Both the position numbers and the translations under genes were made by a program. The notes beneath the pieces are model-generated. The model worked only from the letters and a program-made list of their open reading frames with translations, did no database searches and was not told where the DNA came from. A stretch of 64,000 nucleotides of DNA from Chachezhania sediminis (GTDB lineage Bacteria; Pseudomonadota; Alphaproteobacteria; Rhodobacterales; Rhodobacteraceae): positions 806,001 to 870,000 of the forward strand of contig NZ_VOPH01000002.1 of NCBI RefSeq assembly GCF_009765275.1. The letters run 5' to 3'. Shown here one piece after another: positions 25,624-35,940 of the stretch (position 1 is its first letter; each line of letters opens with the position of its first letter).

Positions 25624-26502
25624 TCAGCGGAAGTCGTCCGCCGCGTAACCCTGAAGGAACAGAAGCGCGGACAGGTCGCCGAAATTGATCCGAACGTCGC
25701 ATTGCGCGGCGACCGAGGGCTTGGCGTGCAGCGCCACGCCCGTGCCTGCCCGGTGCAGCATCGCCAGGTCGTTGGCGCCGTCGCCCACGGCCATGACGTC
25801 GGACGGATAAAGGCCCAGCCGTTCGGTAATCTGCTCCAGCGCCTCGACCTTGGCCTCGCGCCCCAGGATCGGGTCGATCACGCGGCCGGTCAGGCGGCCT
25901 TCGGCGATCTCCAGCGTGTTGGCGCGGTTTTCGTCGAAACCCAGATGCGAGGCGACGCGCGCGGTGAAGGCGGTGAACCCGCCCGAGACTAGCGCGGCAT
26001 AGCCGCCCTTGCGCATGGTGGTCACAGCTTCCAATCCGCCGGCGCGATAGGTGATGCGCTCTGCGATGACCTCTTCGATGATGCCGGCATCCAGCCCTTC
26101 CAGAAGGCCCACCCGTTCGCGCAGGGCGCCTTCGAAGTCCAGTTCGCCGTTCATTGCGCGGGCGGTGATCGCCTTCACCCGGTCGCCGACGCCGGCGACA
26201 TCGGCCAGTTCGTCGATACATTCCTGTTCGATCATGGTGCTGTCCATGTCGGCCAGCAGCATCTTCTTCCGTCGCCCTTCGGTGGGCTGCACCGCCATGT
26301 CGACGCGCTGGCCCTGCAGATCTTCCCAAACGGTCCAGCGGTTGTCGGGCAGGGCGGGCACGGCGAATTCGGCGGCCTCGTTCATGGCCAGCCAGCGGAT
26401 CGGGCCACCGCCCCAGGCATTGCGCAGCGCTTCGGCCAGGGGGATCTCCAGCGAGGGTGCGGCGGGATCGGTCAGAAGCGTGACGGTGAAGGGCAGGGTC
26501 AT
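25624..26502 (-). CDS. serB: Phosphoserine phosphatase
   Basis: 292 residues. The HAD-superfamily motif I D85-M-D87-S-T is in LLADMDSTMIEQE, motif II includes ALVSGGFTAFTARV and motif III/IV the Lys and DGANDLAMLHRAGTGVA block near the C-terminus. An N-terminal extension of about 80 residues, as in other SerB proteins, precedes the catalytic domain. It performs the last step of serine synthesis. serC and serA lie 13 kb to the right on the other strand, with an accessory stretch between. Confidence 0.95.
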   Translation of the reverse strand: MTLPFTVTLLTDPAAPSLEIPLAEALRNAWGGGPIRWLAMNEAAEFAVPALPDNRWTVWEDLQGQRVDMAVQPTEGRRKKMLLADMDSTMIEQECIDELADVAGVGDRVKAITARAMNGELDFEGALRERVGLLEGLDAGIIEEVIAERITYRAGGLEAVTTMRKGGYAALVSGGFTAFTARVASHLGFDENRANTLEIAEGRLTGRVIDPILGREAKVEALEQITERLGLYPSDVMAVGDGANDLAMLHRAGTGVALHAKPSVAAQCDVRINFGDLSALLFLQGYAADDFR

Positions 26503-26672
26503 GGCAGGCGATCCGGGATCAGGGGTCCAAGGGGCGGCGCCGCCATCCGGCCGGTGCCTGCCCGGCGGATTAGCCCGAAATCGCGGGCTCTGCCACCCGG
26601 TCCCGTGTCGCGGAATGCGAAACGGGGGGCCCGAAGACCCCCCGATCGATCAATTGCAGGCGCCTTCCCGGA

Positions 26673-29600
26673 TCAGAGAAGGAAGGTGATATCCGCGGCC
26701 TCGGTTCCGTCAAGGCCCGTAAAGCGGACAGAGCCCGCACCGCCCAGGTCTTCGAGGTCAAGACGCAGCGTGCCGTTCGGCGCTTCACCCATGGCCGCAG
26801 CAATCATGGCATCGGCCACGTCCGGTGCCAGGTCGAAGGCCCTCAGGTCCACGATGTCCTCGCCGATGTGGTAATCCCTGATCCGGTCGTTGCCGTTCTG
26901 AAGCTGCATGACGAAGACGTCGTCGCCTGCGCCGCCCAGCAGGACGTCGTTGCCGCGCCCGCCCTGAAGGCTGTCTTCGCCCAGGCCGCCCTGCAGGCGG
27001 TCGGCGCCGCGGCCGCCGTGCAGGATGTCGTCGTCCTGCCCGCCGTAAAGCTTGTCCTTGCCACGCCCGCCGGTCACCGTGTCGTTGCCGTTTCCGCCGC
27101 GCAGAACGTCGTCGCCGCGCCCGCCGCGCAGGCTGTCTTCGCCCGCGCCGCCCTTCAGCAGGTCCATGCCCCGGCCGCCGTGCACGCTGTCCTGGCCGGC
27201 ACCGCCGGCGAACAGGTCCGACCCGCGGCCCATGGATACGTGGCCGTCGAACTCGCCCGGACCCCGGACCACATCGTCGCCATCGCGCAGCGAGATGTTG
27301 CCGCTGATCAGCCCGTCGTTGAGGATGGTGGCGGGACCGGACCCGCGGGCCATGTCCAGGACATCGCCGTCCCCGTCGCTGCGCAGGACCAGCCTGCCGT
27401 CCTCGCCCACGACCACCTTGACGCCGCCGCCCTCGACCTCGACGCCGCCTGCGCCGTGGAAGATGGCCGTGCCCTTGATCTTCAGGTGCGCGGGATCGTC
27501 GGCCGTGGCCAGCAGCGTCAGCCCGTGGCCCGGGCCTCCGTCGTCCGGGGTGTAGGACACGAACTTGTCCCCGGCCCGCACGACAGCCTTTTCTTCCAGA
27601 ACCAGGGGCACATAGGTGGTGCCGTCCAGCCGGCCGTCGTCGCTGGCCGTGACCGGCGTCAGCCGCACCGTCATGTCGTCATAGTCGCGGCTGCCGGTCC
27701 CGTCCTCGAAGGTGAAGAAGTTCTCGCCCATCACGCGCAGAGCGTCGCCATCGCCTTCATCACCGTTTTCGGCCGGGGCGAACAGCACTTCTCCTGCGCT
27801 GTTGATCAGCACCGGGGCATAGAAGCCGGTGTCGCCCGCGACGGTCCAGACGCCGTCCTTCTCGAACTGGCCCTTGCCGCGAAGAGAGAATTCCGCATCC
27901 ATCTGGGCGCGTACTGCCGCCTTGAAGCCGGCCTCGCCCTCGGCGACGCCGTCGACGGTCCAGGTGTCGTCCGCCGTGTCGACCTCGACCCGGACAAAGC
28001 CCATGCGGTTGCCGGTTTCGGCATCGCCGGCCATGTCGACCATGACCTGGGTGCCGTGGCTCAGATAGACCAGCGCCTCGCCTGTGGCACGCTGGGCATC
28101 GGCCAGAAGCGCGGCGGCCGACAGGGTATTGTCGACTTCGGCGGTCAGCACGTGACCGCCCACCGTCACCTCGGCCCCGCCCTTCGGACCGACCGAGACG
28201 GTGGCGACCCCCGACGTGTCGTCCCAGTCGGTCGCGTTCAGCGCCACGAAGCCCAGCCGCAGGTTTTCCGGCAGATAGACGGTCTGCGTGCCCTTCAGCG
28301 ATCCGTCCTGGAACGACACGCCGCCCATGGTGGTCAGCGTGGCATCGGAGACCGAAACGCCGGTCTCGCCCGTGTGGGGATCGACCCGTTCGCCGCTCTT
28401 GTTCAGGAGCACGACCGCCACCGCGGCGCCGGCTGCGGCCGGGCTGTCGGTGACCGACAGCTTCACCCAGTTGCCATCGACGTCGCCGGCCATGTCCGCC
28501 GAGTTGTCGAGCCTCAGGCTTTGCCCGCCATGTGCGCGGCCCAGCCCCAGTTCGGCGACATCGACCGTCAGGGTCAGGGCGCTGCTTTCCTTGCCGACCA
28601 GGGTCTTCTGTGTTGTATCGCTGGCCAGATACTCCTTCATCGTCACGGTATAGGTGCCGTTGCCCAGCGTGGCGGCACGGGTCGTCCACATGCCGTCCAG
28701 GTCACCATTGGTCAGCAGCGGCGTGATCGCCTGCCCGCTGCCAGAGGATACCGAGACCTGGGCGTAGTTCAGCGGATTGACCTTGTTGGTATAATGGGCA
28801 AGCCAGTCGGTGGGTGCATCGGCATTGTCGCCGGTCCAGCCAAAGGCGATCTCGGAACTTTTCGAGGTCGCCTTGGTGGCGGTCATGGTCGTGTCCTGGC
28901 CGGACAGTGCGCCGAACTTGTCGCCATCCAGCGTGCCGGCCACCGGTGCCGCGGGCGTCGGGAAGTCGGTCGCCTGGCTTTCGGCGTAATTGTACTCCAG
29001 CATGTCGGACGGCAGGACCGAGGTCGCGCTGTAGAGGAAGCCCACGTTGAAGGTCGGGACGGTTTCGGCCGTGGATTGCTGCGGCGTCAGAAGCGCCAGC
29101 CCGTCGACGGCCAGGCCGATCTGGTCGCCCTGGACCGCAGGGTTCAGAAACATGCCGTCCGACTGCACGTTGGTGTAAAGGTTGAAGGTCTTCGCCGCAT
29201 CGTCCGAACCGATGGTAATGCGGGACCAGTGCACGCCTTCCTCGTTCCCGGGGAACTGGGTCAGCAGCAGGTTGCCCGCGGTCGTTACGATGCCGCTTGG
29301 AACGATCTTGTAGGTCCCGTCGGTATCGATCTGGAAGCCCCAATTCTGCCACAACGTGTGATAGTTGGCGTCCTTGCTCTTGGCATCGGTCTGGATCGTC
29401 ACCGACTGCCAGTGCGATCCTTTCGAATCGGCCTTGTCGGTGTAGATCTCGATCGTGATGGGCGTGTCTTCCTTCACGATCATGTCGGCGTTGAACAGGC
29501 TCAGGCCCACGCTGTTGCCGGACGTGTTCGTGCCTGCCTTGGCCTCCGTGTACCCTTTATCGCCGGGCGCGATATAGTTGTAGATCAATGGCTCGACATA

Positions 29601-31004
29601 TCCGTCGGGCGTCTCGGTGTCGTCGAAGATGGTGATCGACAGCTCGTTGACATTGCTGCCATTTGCGTTCGACACCGACACCAGCGGCGAGCCCTGGTTG
29701 TATTCGCGCATCAGGTTATCGGTATAGCCCGACCCGTAGGAGTTCGAGGTTTCGTAGAAGACCTTGGAATAGGGGTCGAACCCGTCCGGTGCGCCCGACG
29801 AGAGGTGGGCGCCGAAGGCATAGGTGGGATCCCAGTTGATGTTCTGGTTCAGGTCGATCGCGTCGCTGTTGTCGTCGTTCAGCGACTTGCCGACCGAGTT
29901 GTAGTACCCGCCCGTGAAGCCGGTCAGGAACTGGGCAATGACGGCGCCCCACTGGTTGTTCTCGCCCGAGTTCATTGAGGCGAGTTCTGTGTCGCTGTTG
30001 TAAAGCGGCTTGGACGGATTGTGACCAAAGATCTGGTAAGGCGTGTCCGATCCTTCTTCGTAGATGCCCACGTTGCCCAGCGTCGAATAGATGCTGTTGG
30101 CCAGGTCGGCCTCGGTGAACTGGATGCGGCCCCGGACCTGGCTGGTGCCGGTCGGATCAAGCCAGAAGCGGCCGCCGTCCGAGGAATCCCAGCTCAGCTG
30201 ATAGGAATAGAAGGCGCCGTCGTGCCAGATTTTGTTCGCGTCGGGCGCCCCATTGAAATAGCCCGCGATGACGATGTCGCTGGCCGGCGCCTTCACCTTG
30301 TCCAGGTAGGCGTTCCAGTCATCGGCAGAGTAGTGGCCCAGATCGTTCGACAGCGCAATGACCGGCGCGATGCCGGCACGATAGACATCCTTCAGCGGCC
30401 CTTCCGAGAACTTGACGGCAGAGCCTGCGCTGGCATCGTCAAAGTCCTTGAACATCGTGTTGCCGGGGACCTTGTAGCCCACAGTCGCCGGGGTCTTGCC
30501 GTCGTTGTAGGTGACCTCCAGCTTCATCGGCAGACCGAACCCGTTGACCGAGGTCAGGTTGCCCTGGTCGAAGGGCGAGTTTTCCAGCGTGACCTCGAAG
30601 CTGTCATAGCGATAGTCGTACTGGTCCGAGGAAACCCAGTTGATCGTGCTCTCGGTAGTCAGTACCGATTTCAGGTCGGTCTTGTTGCTGTCCGACTGGC
30701 TCTGGACCAGGAAATAGACCTTGCCGCCGCTCATGCCCTCGAAGGCGCCGTCGACGGTCTGGGTCAGCGGGATCGTGTTCAGGCCGACGATCGCTTGGCC
30801 TTTTATCTCGACGTTGCTGGTGATCGATCCGTTGTCGACAAGGGTCGTCCAGGTCGGATTGTTGCCGTTGGCGTCGTAATAGACGGCATAGGCGTTCACG
30901 CCATCCTGCCCCAACGTGGTCTGCAGCTTTTCGCTAAGTCTCACGTTCAACGAGGTGTTGACGAAATCGGCGACGAGAGTGCCGTCTTTTTCGGTCTTGG
31001 TCAT
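26673..31004 (-). CDS. Large RTX (calcium-binding) secreted protein with beta-1,3-glucanase-like N-terminus
   Basis: 1443 residues, acidic, almost Cys-free and without a signal peptide. About eleven glycine/aspartate nonapeptides of type GGxGxDxLx lie near residues 1255-1360 (for example GGRGDDVLR, GGNGNDTVT), followed by an 80-residue tail ending in hydrophobic residues, all typical of type I secretion. The N-terminal 450 residues recall GH64/thaumatin-like beta-1,3-glucanases: GGKVYFLVQSQ near 93, FEVTLENSPFDQGNLTSVNG at 136-155, FGLPMKLEV at 156-164 and a later NSYGSGYTDNL. The presumed catalytic Glu would be E137, but the usual Asp partner position appears to be Asn154, so activity is doubtful. 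The middle is probably a string of Ig-like domains. No dedicated exporter is nearby. Confidence 0.85.
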   Translation of the reverse strand: MTKTEKDGTLVADFVNTSLNVRLSEKLQTTLGQDGVNAYAVYYDANGNNPTWTTLVDNGSITSNVEIKGQAIVGLNTIPLTQTVDGAFEGMSGGKVYFLVQSQSDSNKTDLKSVLTTESTINWVSSDQYDYRYDSFEVTLENSPFDQGNLTSVNGFGLPMKLEVTYNDGKTPATVGYKVPGNTMFKDFDDASAGSAVKFSEGPLKDVYRAGIAPVIALSNDLGHYSADDWNAYLDKVKAPASDIVIAGYFNGAPDANKIWHDGAFYSYQLSWDSSDGGRFWLDPTGTSQVRGRIQFTEADLANSIYSTLGNVGIYEEGSDTPYQIFGHNPSKPLYNSDTELASMNSGENNQWGAVIAQFLTGFTGGYYNSVGKSLNDDNSDAIDLNQNINWDPTYAFGAHLSSGAPDGFDPYSKVFYETSNSYGSGYTDNLMREYNQGSPLVSVSNANGSNVNELSITIFDDTETPDGYVEPLIYNYIAPGDKGYTEAKAGTNTSGNSVGLSLFNADMIVKEDTPITIEIYTDKADSKGSHWQSVTIQTDAKSKDANYHTLWQNWGFQIDTDGTYKIVPSGIVTTAGNLLLTQFPGNEEGVHWSRITIGSDDAAKTFNLYTNVQSDGMFLNPAVQGDQIGLAVDGLALLTPQQSTAETVPTFNVGFLYSATSVLPSDMLEYNYAESQATDFPTPAAPVAGTLDGDKFGALSGQDTTMTATKATSKSSEIAFGWTGDNADAPTDWLAHYTNKVNPLNYAQVSVSSGSGQAITPLLTNGDLDGMWTTRAATLGNGTYTVTMKEYLASDTTQKTLVGKESSALTLTVDVAELGLGRAHGGQSLRLDNSADMAGDVDGNWVKLSVTDSPAAAGAAVAVVLLNKSGERVDPHTGETGVSVSDATLTTMGGVSFQDGSLKGTQTVYLPENLRLGFVALNATDWDDTSGVATVSVGPKGGAEVTVGGHVLTAEVDNTLSAAALLADAQRATGEALVYLSHGTQVMVDMAGDAETGNRMGFVRVEVDTADDTWTVDGVAEGEAGFKAAVRAQMDAEFSLRGKGQFEKDGVWTVAGDTGFYAPVLINSAGEVLFAPAENGDEGDGDALRVMGENFFTFEDGTGSRDYDDMTVRLTPVTASDDGRLDGTTYVPLVLEEKAVVRAGDKFVSYTPDDGGPGHGLTLLATADDPAHLKIKGTAIFHGAGGVEVEGGGVKVVVGEDGRLVLRSDGDGDVLDMARGSGPATILNDGLISGNISLRDGDDVVRGPGEFDGHVSMGRGSDLFAGGAGQDSVHGGRGMDLLKGGAGEDSLRGGRGDDVLRGGNGNDTVTGGRGKDKLYGGQDDDILHGGRGADRLQGGLGEDSLQGGRGNDVLLGGAGDDVFVMQLQNGNDRIRDYHIGEDIVDLRAFDLAPDVADAMIAAAMGEAPNGTLRLDLEDLGGAGSVRFTGLDGTEAADITFLL

Positions 31005-31688
31005 GCTGCAGTTCCTCCCCAGTCGGACATCGTCCGCATTACTCGCGATACCCTATAGTACGCTGAACCAATTCTATGCTGACCGCCGCCGGCGCCGTGC
31101 CGGGCTTACGCGGATCTGTCCAAACTCGTATCGGTCGTTAACTTCGTTACAATCTCGTAAAGCCTCTGGGCCATAACGGCGGCCCTTCGCCCTATCAATG
31201 TGCGTTCTTTCCGGCTTTTGCGCAACGGCTGTACCGACGGTGTGAACTTCTTAGCGGAAATCCAGAGGTCGAGGACCGCTGCTGCGGATTTCTGGCCGGG
31301 ATCCGGTCACATTCGTCCGGAGTTCCGAAAGCCGCGCGCCTCTTCCTGCCCGATTGTTACAGGTGCGGTCCCTGTCTTTGCCGCGATCCCGCAGGTCGCG
31401 GCCCGGGACGGGGCCGCAGGGGCGCGTCGGATAAGACGGTCCGCACATGGCGGCGCCCCCTGGTCTGGGCTGGGGGCAAGGGCGACTATCGCGGGGGCCG
31501 CGGTGCCGGTCACAGATCGTGCCGTGGGGGCATGGCACGCGGGCGTCCGACAGCCGGGTCGCAGGGGGACGGGATGGCGTGCCGCCGCCCTGTCTGCGGC
31601 TTCTGCCCCGGCAGTCCGAAGGCGGCCCCGGATACGGTCAGGCGCGCCGGGCAGTCGGGGCGCGCCTGTCTGTTTCAGTCCGGCAGGA
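31005..31688. other. Intergenic region upstream of the RTX gene, no gene seen
   Basis: A 684-bp gap between the RTX gene (leftward) and the ilvD stop. The 31030-31260 part is less GC-rich and should hold the RTX promoter; no convincing boxes were fixed. The remainder has only biased short frames. A strong hairpin near ilvD is listed separately. Confidence 0.6.
31640..31667 (-). terminator. Hairpin downstream of ilvD
   Basis: AGGCGCGCC (31640-31648) and GGCGCGCCT (31659-31667) form a perfect 9-bp stem with a 10-base loop, 21 bases after the ilvD stop on the minus strand. There is no T-run, so it is a GC-only terminator candidate. Confidence 0.5.
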
Positions 31689-33530
31689 TCACGGATCCAG
31701 GCGCACGGCGCCGTGGCTGGCATTCGCCACCAGCGAGGCATAGGCCCGAAGCGCGCGGCTGACCTTGCGCTTGCGCGGCTTGGCCGGCTTCCAGGCAGCA
31801 TCGCCCTTGGCCTCCATCTCGGTCCGGCGGGCGGTCAGTTCCGCGTCGGTCAGGGCCACGTTGATGGTCCGGTTGGGGATGTCGATCTCGATCATGTCGC
31901 CTTCGACCAGCAGGCCGATATTGCCGCCTTCGGCCGCTTCGGGAGAGACGTGGCCGATCGACAGGCCGGACGTGCCGCCGGAGAAACGGCCATCGGTGAT
32001 CAGGGCGCAGGCCTTGCCCAGCTTCATCGATTTCAGGTAGCTGGTCGGGTACAGCATTTCCTGCATCCCGGGACCGCCGCGCGGGCCTTCATAGCGGATG
32101 ATGACCACGTCGCCGGCCTGAATCTCCTTGCCCAGGATGCGGTTCACCGCCTCTTCCTGGCTTTCGCAGATCTTGGCGGGGCCGCTGAATTTCAGGATGC
32201 TTTCGTCGACGCCCGCCGTCTTCACGACACAGCCTTCCTGCGCGATGTTGCCGAACAGGACCGCAAGGCCGCCGTCCTGGCTGAAGGCATGGTCCTTGGA
32301 CCGGATCACGCCCTTTTCGCGGTCGGTGTCCAGGCTGCGATAGCGGCTGGCCTGGCTGAAGGCCTCGGTCGTGCGCACGCCGCCGGGGGCCGCGCTGAAC
32401 AGCTCGTGTACCTTGTTGTCCTTGGTGCGGGCGATATCCCAATGGTCGATCGCCTCGCCCAGGGTGGCGGTGTGGACGGTCGTCACGTCGCGGTTGATCA
32501 GGCCGGCATCGTCCAGCTGGCCCAGGATCCCGAAGATGCCGCCCGCGCGGTGGACGTCCTCCATGTGGACGTCGCCCACGGCCGGCGCGACCTTGCAGAG
32601 GCACGGCGTCGTGCGGGACAGCTTGTCCATGTCGTCCAGGGTGAAATCGACCTCGGCCTCGCGCGCGATGGCGAGCAGGTGCAGCACCGTGTTGGTCGAT
32701 CCGCCCATGGCGATGTCCAGCGCCATCGCGTTCTGGAACGCGGCATGGGTGGCGATGCCCCGGGGGCTGACGGAGGTGTCGCCACCTTCGTAATAGCGCT
32801 TGGCGAGATCCACGATCTTGCGGCCCGCTTCCAGGAACAGCGCCTTGCGGTCGGCGTGGGTGGCCAGTGTGGATCCGTTGCCGGGCAGGGCAAGCCCCAG
32901 GGCCTCGGCCAGGCAGTTCATCGAATTGGCGGTGAACATGCCGGAACAGGACCCGCAGGTTGGGCAGGCGTTCACTTCGAATTCGTTGACCTGCTCGTCG
33001 CTCAGGTCCGGATTGGCTGCCTGCACCATGGCATCCACCAGGTCGACGGCGATTTCCTTGCCGTCGAAATTGACCTTGCCGGCCTCCATCGGCCCGCCGG
33101 AGACGAAGATCGAGGGGATGTCGACCCGCATCGCCGCCATCAGCATGCCGGGCGTGATCTTGTCGCAATTGGAAATGCAGATCATGGCGTCGGCGCAGTG
33201 GGCGTTGACCATGTATTCGACGCTGTCGGCGATGATCTCGCGCGAGGGCAGGGAATACAGCATCCCGTCATGGCCCATGGCGATGCCGTCATCGACCGCG
33301 ATGGTGTTGAATTCCTTCGCCACGCCACCGGCCTTTTCCACCTCGCGGGCGACCATCTGGCCCAGGTCCTTCAGGTGCACGTGGCCGGGCACGAACTGGG
33401 TGAACGAATTCACGATGGCGATGATCGGCTTGCCGAAGTCGCTGTCCTTCATGCCCGTCGCACGCCACAGGGCGCGCGCGCCGGCCATGTTCCGTCCGGA
33501 GGTCGATGTCTTTGAACGATAGGGTATCAT
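31689..33530 (-). CDS. ilvD: Dihydroxy-acid dehydratase
   Basis: 613 residues from ATG 33530, preceded by GGAAAGACA; upstream in-frame sequence to 33629 does not match the family. The enzyme dehydrates 2,3-dihydroxy-acids in isoleucine/valine synthesis with an Fe-S cluster. Cluster-ligand motifs are [13 protein letters not shown] and [20 protein letters not shown]. The Lys/metal motif [15 protein letters not shown]-like segment and the C-terminal [10 protein letters not shown]-type loop (here [20 protein letters not shown]) are intact. Monocistronic by position. Confidence 0.96.
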   Translation of the reverse strand: MIPYRSKTSTSGRNMAGARALWRATGMKDSDFGKPIIAIVNSFTQFVPGHVHLKDLGQMVAREVEKAGGVAKEFNTIAVDDGIAMGHDGMLYSLPSREIIADSVEYMVNAHCADAMICISNCDKITPGMLMAAMRVDIPSIFVSGGPMEAGKVNFDGKEIAVDLVDAMVQAANPDLSDEQVNEFEVNACPTCGSCSGMFTANSMNCLAEALGLALPGNGSTLATHADRKALFLEAGRKIVDLAKRYYEGGDTSVSPRGIATHAAFQNAMALDIAMGGSTNTVLHLLAIAREAEVDFTLDDMDKLSRTTPCLCKVAPAVGDVHMEDVHRAGGIFGILGQLDDAGLINRDVTTVHTATLGEAIDHWDIARTKDNKVHELFSAAPGGVRTTEAFSQASRYRSLDTDREKGVIRSKDHAFSQDGGLAVLFGNIAQEGCVVKTAGVDESILKFSGPAKICESQEEAVNRILGKEIQAGDVVIIRYEGPRGGPGMQEMLYPTSYLKSMKLGKACALITDGRFSGGTSGLSIGHVSPEAAEGGNIGLLVEGDMIEIDIPNRTINVALTDAELTARRTEMEAKGDAAWKPAKPRKRKVSRALRAYASLVANASHGAVRLDP

Positions 33531-33803
33531 TGCTGTCTTTCCCGCGCAGGGTATGGCTGTCCGGGCCGTCTTAGTCCGAAAATCGCGGGAAGGCCAATGC
33601 GCGAGGCCGGCATCGGATGCAATTCCCATGCGCGGGCCTGCCCGGGGCCGGGGGGCACCATCCGCCCGGCGGCAGCCCGGGCCCAGACGTTCAGCGCCGG
33701 GAACGGGTCGGCCGGTTGCAGGGCTTTCGGATCGGGCAGCTTTGTCCGGGAAGGACGGGACCGTCCGGTTCGCCCGCTGCCAAAGCGACGGACGGATCGG
33801 TGT

Positions 33804-34334
33804 CTAGTCCAGCCATTCCTCGGCAAGGTCGTCGGGCAGATGTTTCCGGATCCCGTGAAAGAAGATGTCGATCTCCAGCGCCAGGCCCATCTCGAACTCG
33901 TTCAGTTCGGGGCCGCTCCAGCGATGCTGTTCCAGCCGGGCCAGGAATTCACGGCGTGCCTGATCTTCGGGCGGCTGCAGCGGAAAGGTCCCGGCGACAC
34001 GCAGCATGTCGATCCGCCTGTGCATCTCGCGCATGGCGGCGAAGGCTTCGGTCATCACCCGCGCCAGCCGCGGTTCGTCGCGCCAGGTCAGGCCGCCGAA
34101 GACCTCCTGCACCACGCGGTTGCCGGCGCCCATGCAGTCATAGGCGACACAGCCGCGGAACCCTTCCTGCTCCAGCCGGTCGTGGATCGCGCAGCTGTGC
34201 CCCGACAGATTCCGGCAGGGTTCGCCCGGGTTCTTGTCGAAGGCGAAATCACGACCCTTGTCGAAGGCAAGCGCCAGGCAGCAGAGCGCGGCACACTTGG
34301 AACAGTCGGTCTTCAGGTGGTCCGTCTGGGGCAT
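33804..34334 (-). CDS. Cys-rich YkgJ-like protein, unknown function
   Basis: 176 residues from ATG 34334. The N-terminal 70 residues hold a dense Cys pattern: DCSKCAALCC, then PGEPCRNLSGHSCAIHDR and GFRGCVAYDCMGAGNRV. This pattern resembles the Cys-rich module at the N-terminus of certain pentapeptide-repeat proteins and the YkgJ-type zinc/iron-binding proteins. No pentapeptide repeats follow here; the rest is a helical domain ending DDLAEEWLD. A metal-binding role is likely, the biological role unknown. It is divergent from the FAD oxidoreductase gene across 247 bp. Confidence 0.7.
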   Translation of the reverse strand: MPQTDHLKTDCSKCAALCCLALAFDKGRDFAFDKNPGEPCRNLSGHSCAIHDRLEQEGFRGCVAYDCMGAGNRVVQEVFGGLTWRDEPRLARVMTEAFAAMREMHRRIDMLRVAGTFPLQPPEDQARREFLARLEQHRWSGPELNEFEMGLALEIDIFFHGIRKHLPDDLAEEWLD

Positions 34335-34581
34335 TCGGGCTTCCGGTCCTTCCCTTGGGGCATCACATGACGGCCGTATCCCGCGGAACATCCTGGAAAT
34401 GCAAGGTCCCGCCCCTTGGGCGCGCCCGGATCGGCTGTATCGAGGCAGGATGACCCGGGACCGCCGCCGCGACGATACACGCGGATCCGTGACCGCCCTG
34501 CGCGGGAACTTCGTTGCCGCCACCGGACGGCACCGATATGGCTGGGGCCGGGTCAATGGCCACCATACTCTCGGGAAACGC

Positions 34582-35940
34582 ATGCAGATCACAGAACCTT
34601 CCCGCCAAATCGACGTCGTGCATGCGACGGATGTCCTGGTCGTCGGTTCCGGCCCCGGCGGGCTGGCGGCGGCGCTTGCCGCGGCGCGCGCAGGTGTCGA
34701 GGTGACGCTGGTCGAACGCTTCGGCTGTTTCGGCGGCAATATCACCACGGTGGGCGTCGAAGGCTTTGCCTGGTACAGGCATGAACAGACGGTCGAGGCG
34801 AACGGCATCGGCCGGGAGTTCGAGGAACGCGCCAAGGCCATGGGTGCGGCCGTGCCGGAAAGCCAGTCGCTAAGCTACGAGCTGGACAGCGAAGGCTTCA
34901 AGATCGTCGCCGACCATTTGGTGCAAGAGGCCGGGATCTACCCGATGCTGCACCGGATGTTCGTGGCGCCCATCGTCGAAGGCGACCGGATCACCGGCAT
35001 CATCACGGAATCGAAGGCGGGGCGTGAGGCGATCCTGGCCAAGGTCGTGGTCGACGCCACCGGCGACGCCGATGTCGCGACCCGGGCTGGCGCCCCGGTC
35101 GTCCATCCGCCCCGGGAAGAGCTTCAGGCGGCCAGCGTGATGTTCCACCTGGCGGGCGTGGACAAGGCCCGTTTCATGGAGGACGTGCGCGCCAATCCCC
35201 AGACCTATGCCGACTGGTCCACTGGCGAATGGACGGTCGAGACGGACGGGAAGGAGGATGCGATGTTTTCTCCCTTCCTGAAGAAACCGTTCGAAACGGC
35301 GCGGAAAGCGGGCGTCATCCCCGCCGACCTGACGACCATCGCAGGCACCTGGGGCGCGCTGCACGACAGCGGCGAGATGACCTATATGAACCTCGTTCAC
35401 CTTGGGAACTGCGACGGGACCGACCCGAACGACCTGACCCATTTCGAGATGGAGGGCCGACGCCAGGCCATGCTGGCGATCGAGGCGCTGCGTCAGTTCG
35501 CGCCGGGCTGCGAAGGCGTGCGGCTGCGGAACTTCGGGATGACGCTGGGCGTGCGGGACACGCGCAAGATCGATGCAGTCTACAACATGACCGAAACCGA
35601 CGTGCGCCAGCAGGGCCGGTTCGAAGACAGCATCGGCATCTATCCCGAATTCATCGATGGCTACGGCATCCTGATCCTGCCCACGACTGGCCGCTACATG
35701 CACATCCCCTACCGGTCGATGCTGCCCAAGACGGTGAAGGGCCTTCTGGTGGCCGGGCGCGCGACCGGCGGGGACCGCGTGGCGCATGCGGCCACGCGCA
35801 ACATGGCCTGCTGCGCCGTGTCGGGGCAGGGCGCAGGCATCGCCGCGGCCCAGGCGGTCAAGACCAGTGTCGCACTGGATGCCGTCGACCTGACCGCCAT
35901 CCAGGCCGAACTGACCCGGCAGGGCGTGCGCTACACCTGA
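34582..35940 (+). CDS. FAD-dependent oxidoreductase (FAD_oxidored / PF12831 type)
   Basis: 452 residues from ATG 34582; a longer in-frame stretch upstream covers the divergent neighbour and is not coding. The FAD-binding motif is VLVVGSGPGGLAAALAAARAG (split as VLVVGSGPGG and LAAALAAARAG, about residues 14-34), followed by a glutamate VERFGCFGGN. A second nucleotide motif VVDATGDADVATRAG lies near 157 and the C-terminal FAD contact GLLVAGRATGGDRVAHAATR near 390. Substrate unknown; relatives are annotated as glycerol-3-phosphate-dehydrogenase-like or xanthan-lyase-linked oxidoreductases. No obvious partner gene. Confidence 0.85.
   Translation: MQITEPSRQIDVVHATDVLVVGSGPGGLAAALAAARAGVEVTLVERFGCFGGNITTVGVEGFAWYRHEQTVEANGIGREFEERAKAMGAAVPESQSLSYELDSEGFKIVADHLVQEAGIYPMLHRMFVAPIVEGDRITGIITESKAGREAILAKVVVDATGDADVATRAGAPVVHPPREELQAASVMFHLAGVDKARFMEDVRANPQTYADWSTGEWTVETDGKEDAMFSPFLKKPFETARKAGVIPADLTTIAGTWGALHDSGEMTYMNLVHLGNCDGTDPNDLTHFEMEGRRQAMLAIEALRQFAPGCEGVRLRNFGMTLGVRDTRKIDAVYNMTETDVRQQGRFEDSIGIYPEFIDGYGILILPTTGRYMHIPYRSMLPKTVKGLLVAGRATGGDRVAHAATRNMACCAVSGQGAGIAAAQAVKTSVALDAVDLTAIQAELTRQGVRYT

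Noticed and set aside
26868-29978. 1036-codon frame antisense to the RTX gene
   Set aside because: Composition mirrors the RTX gene's third-position GC bias, and there is no start signal or family similarity.
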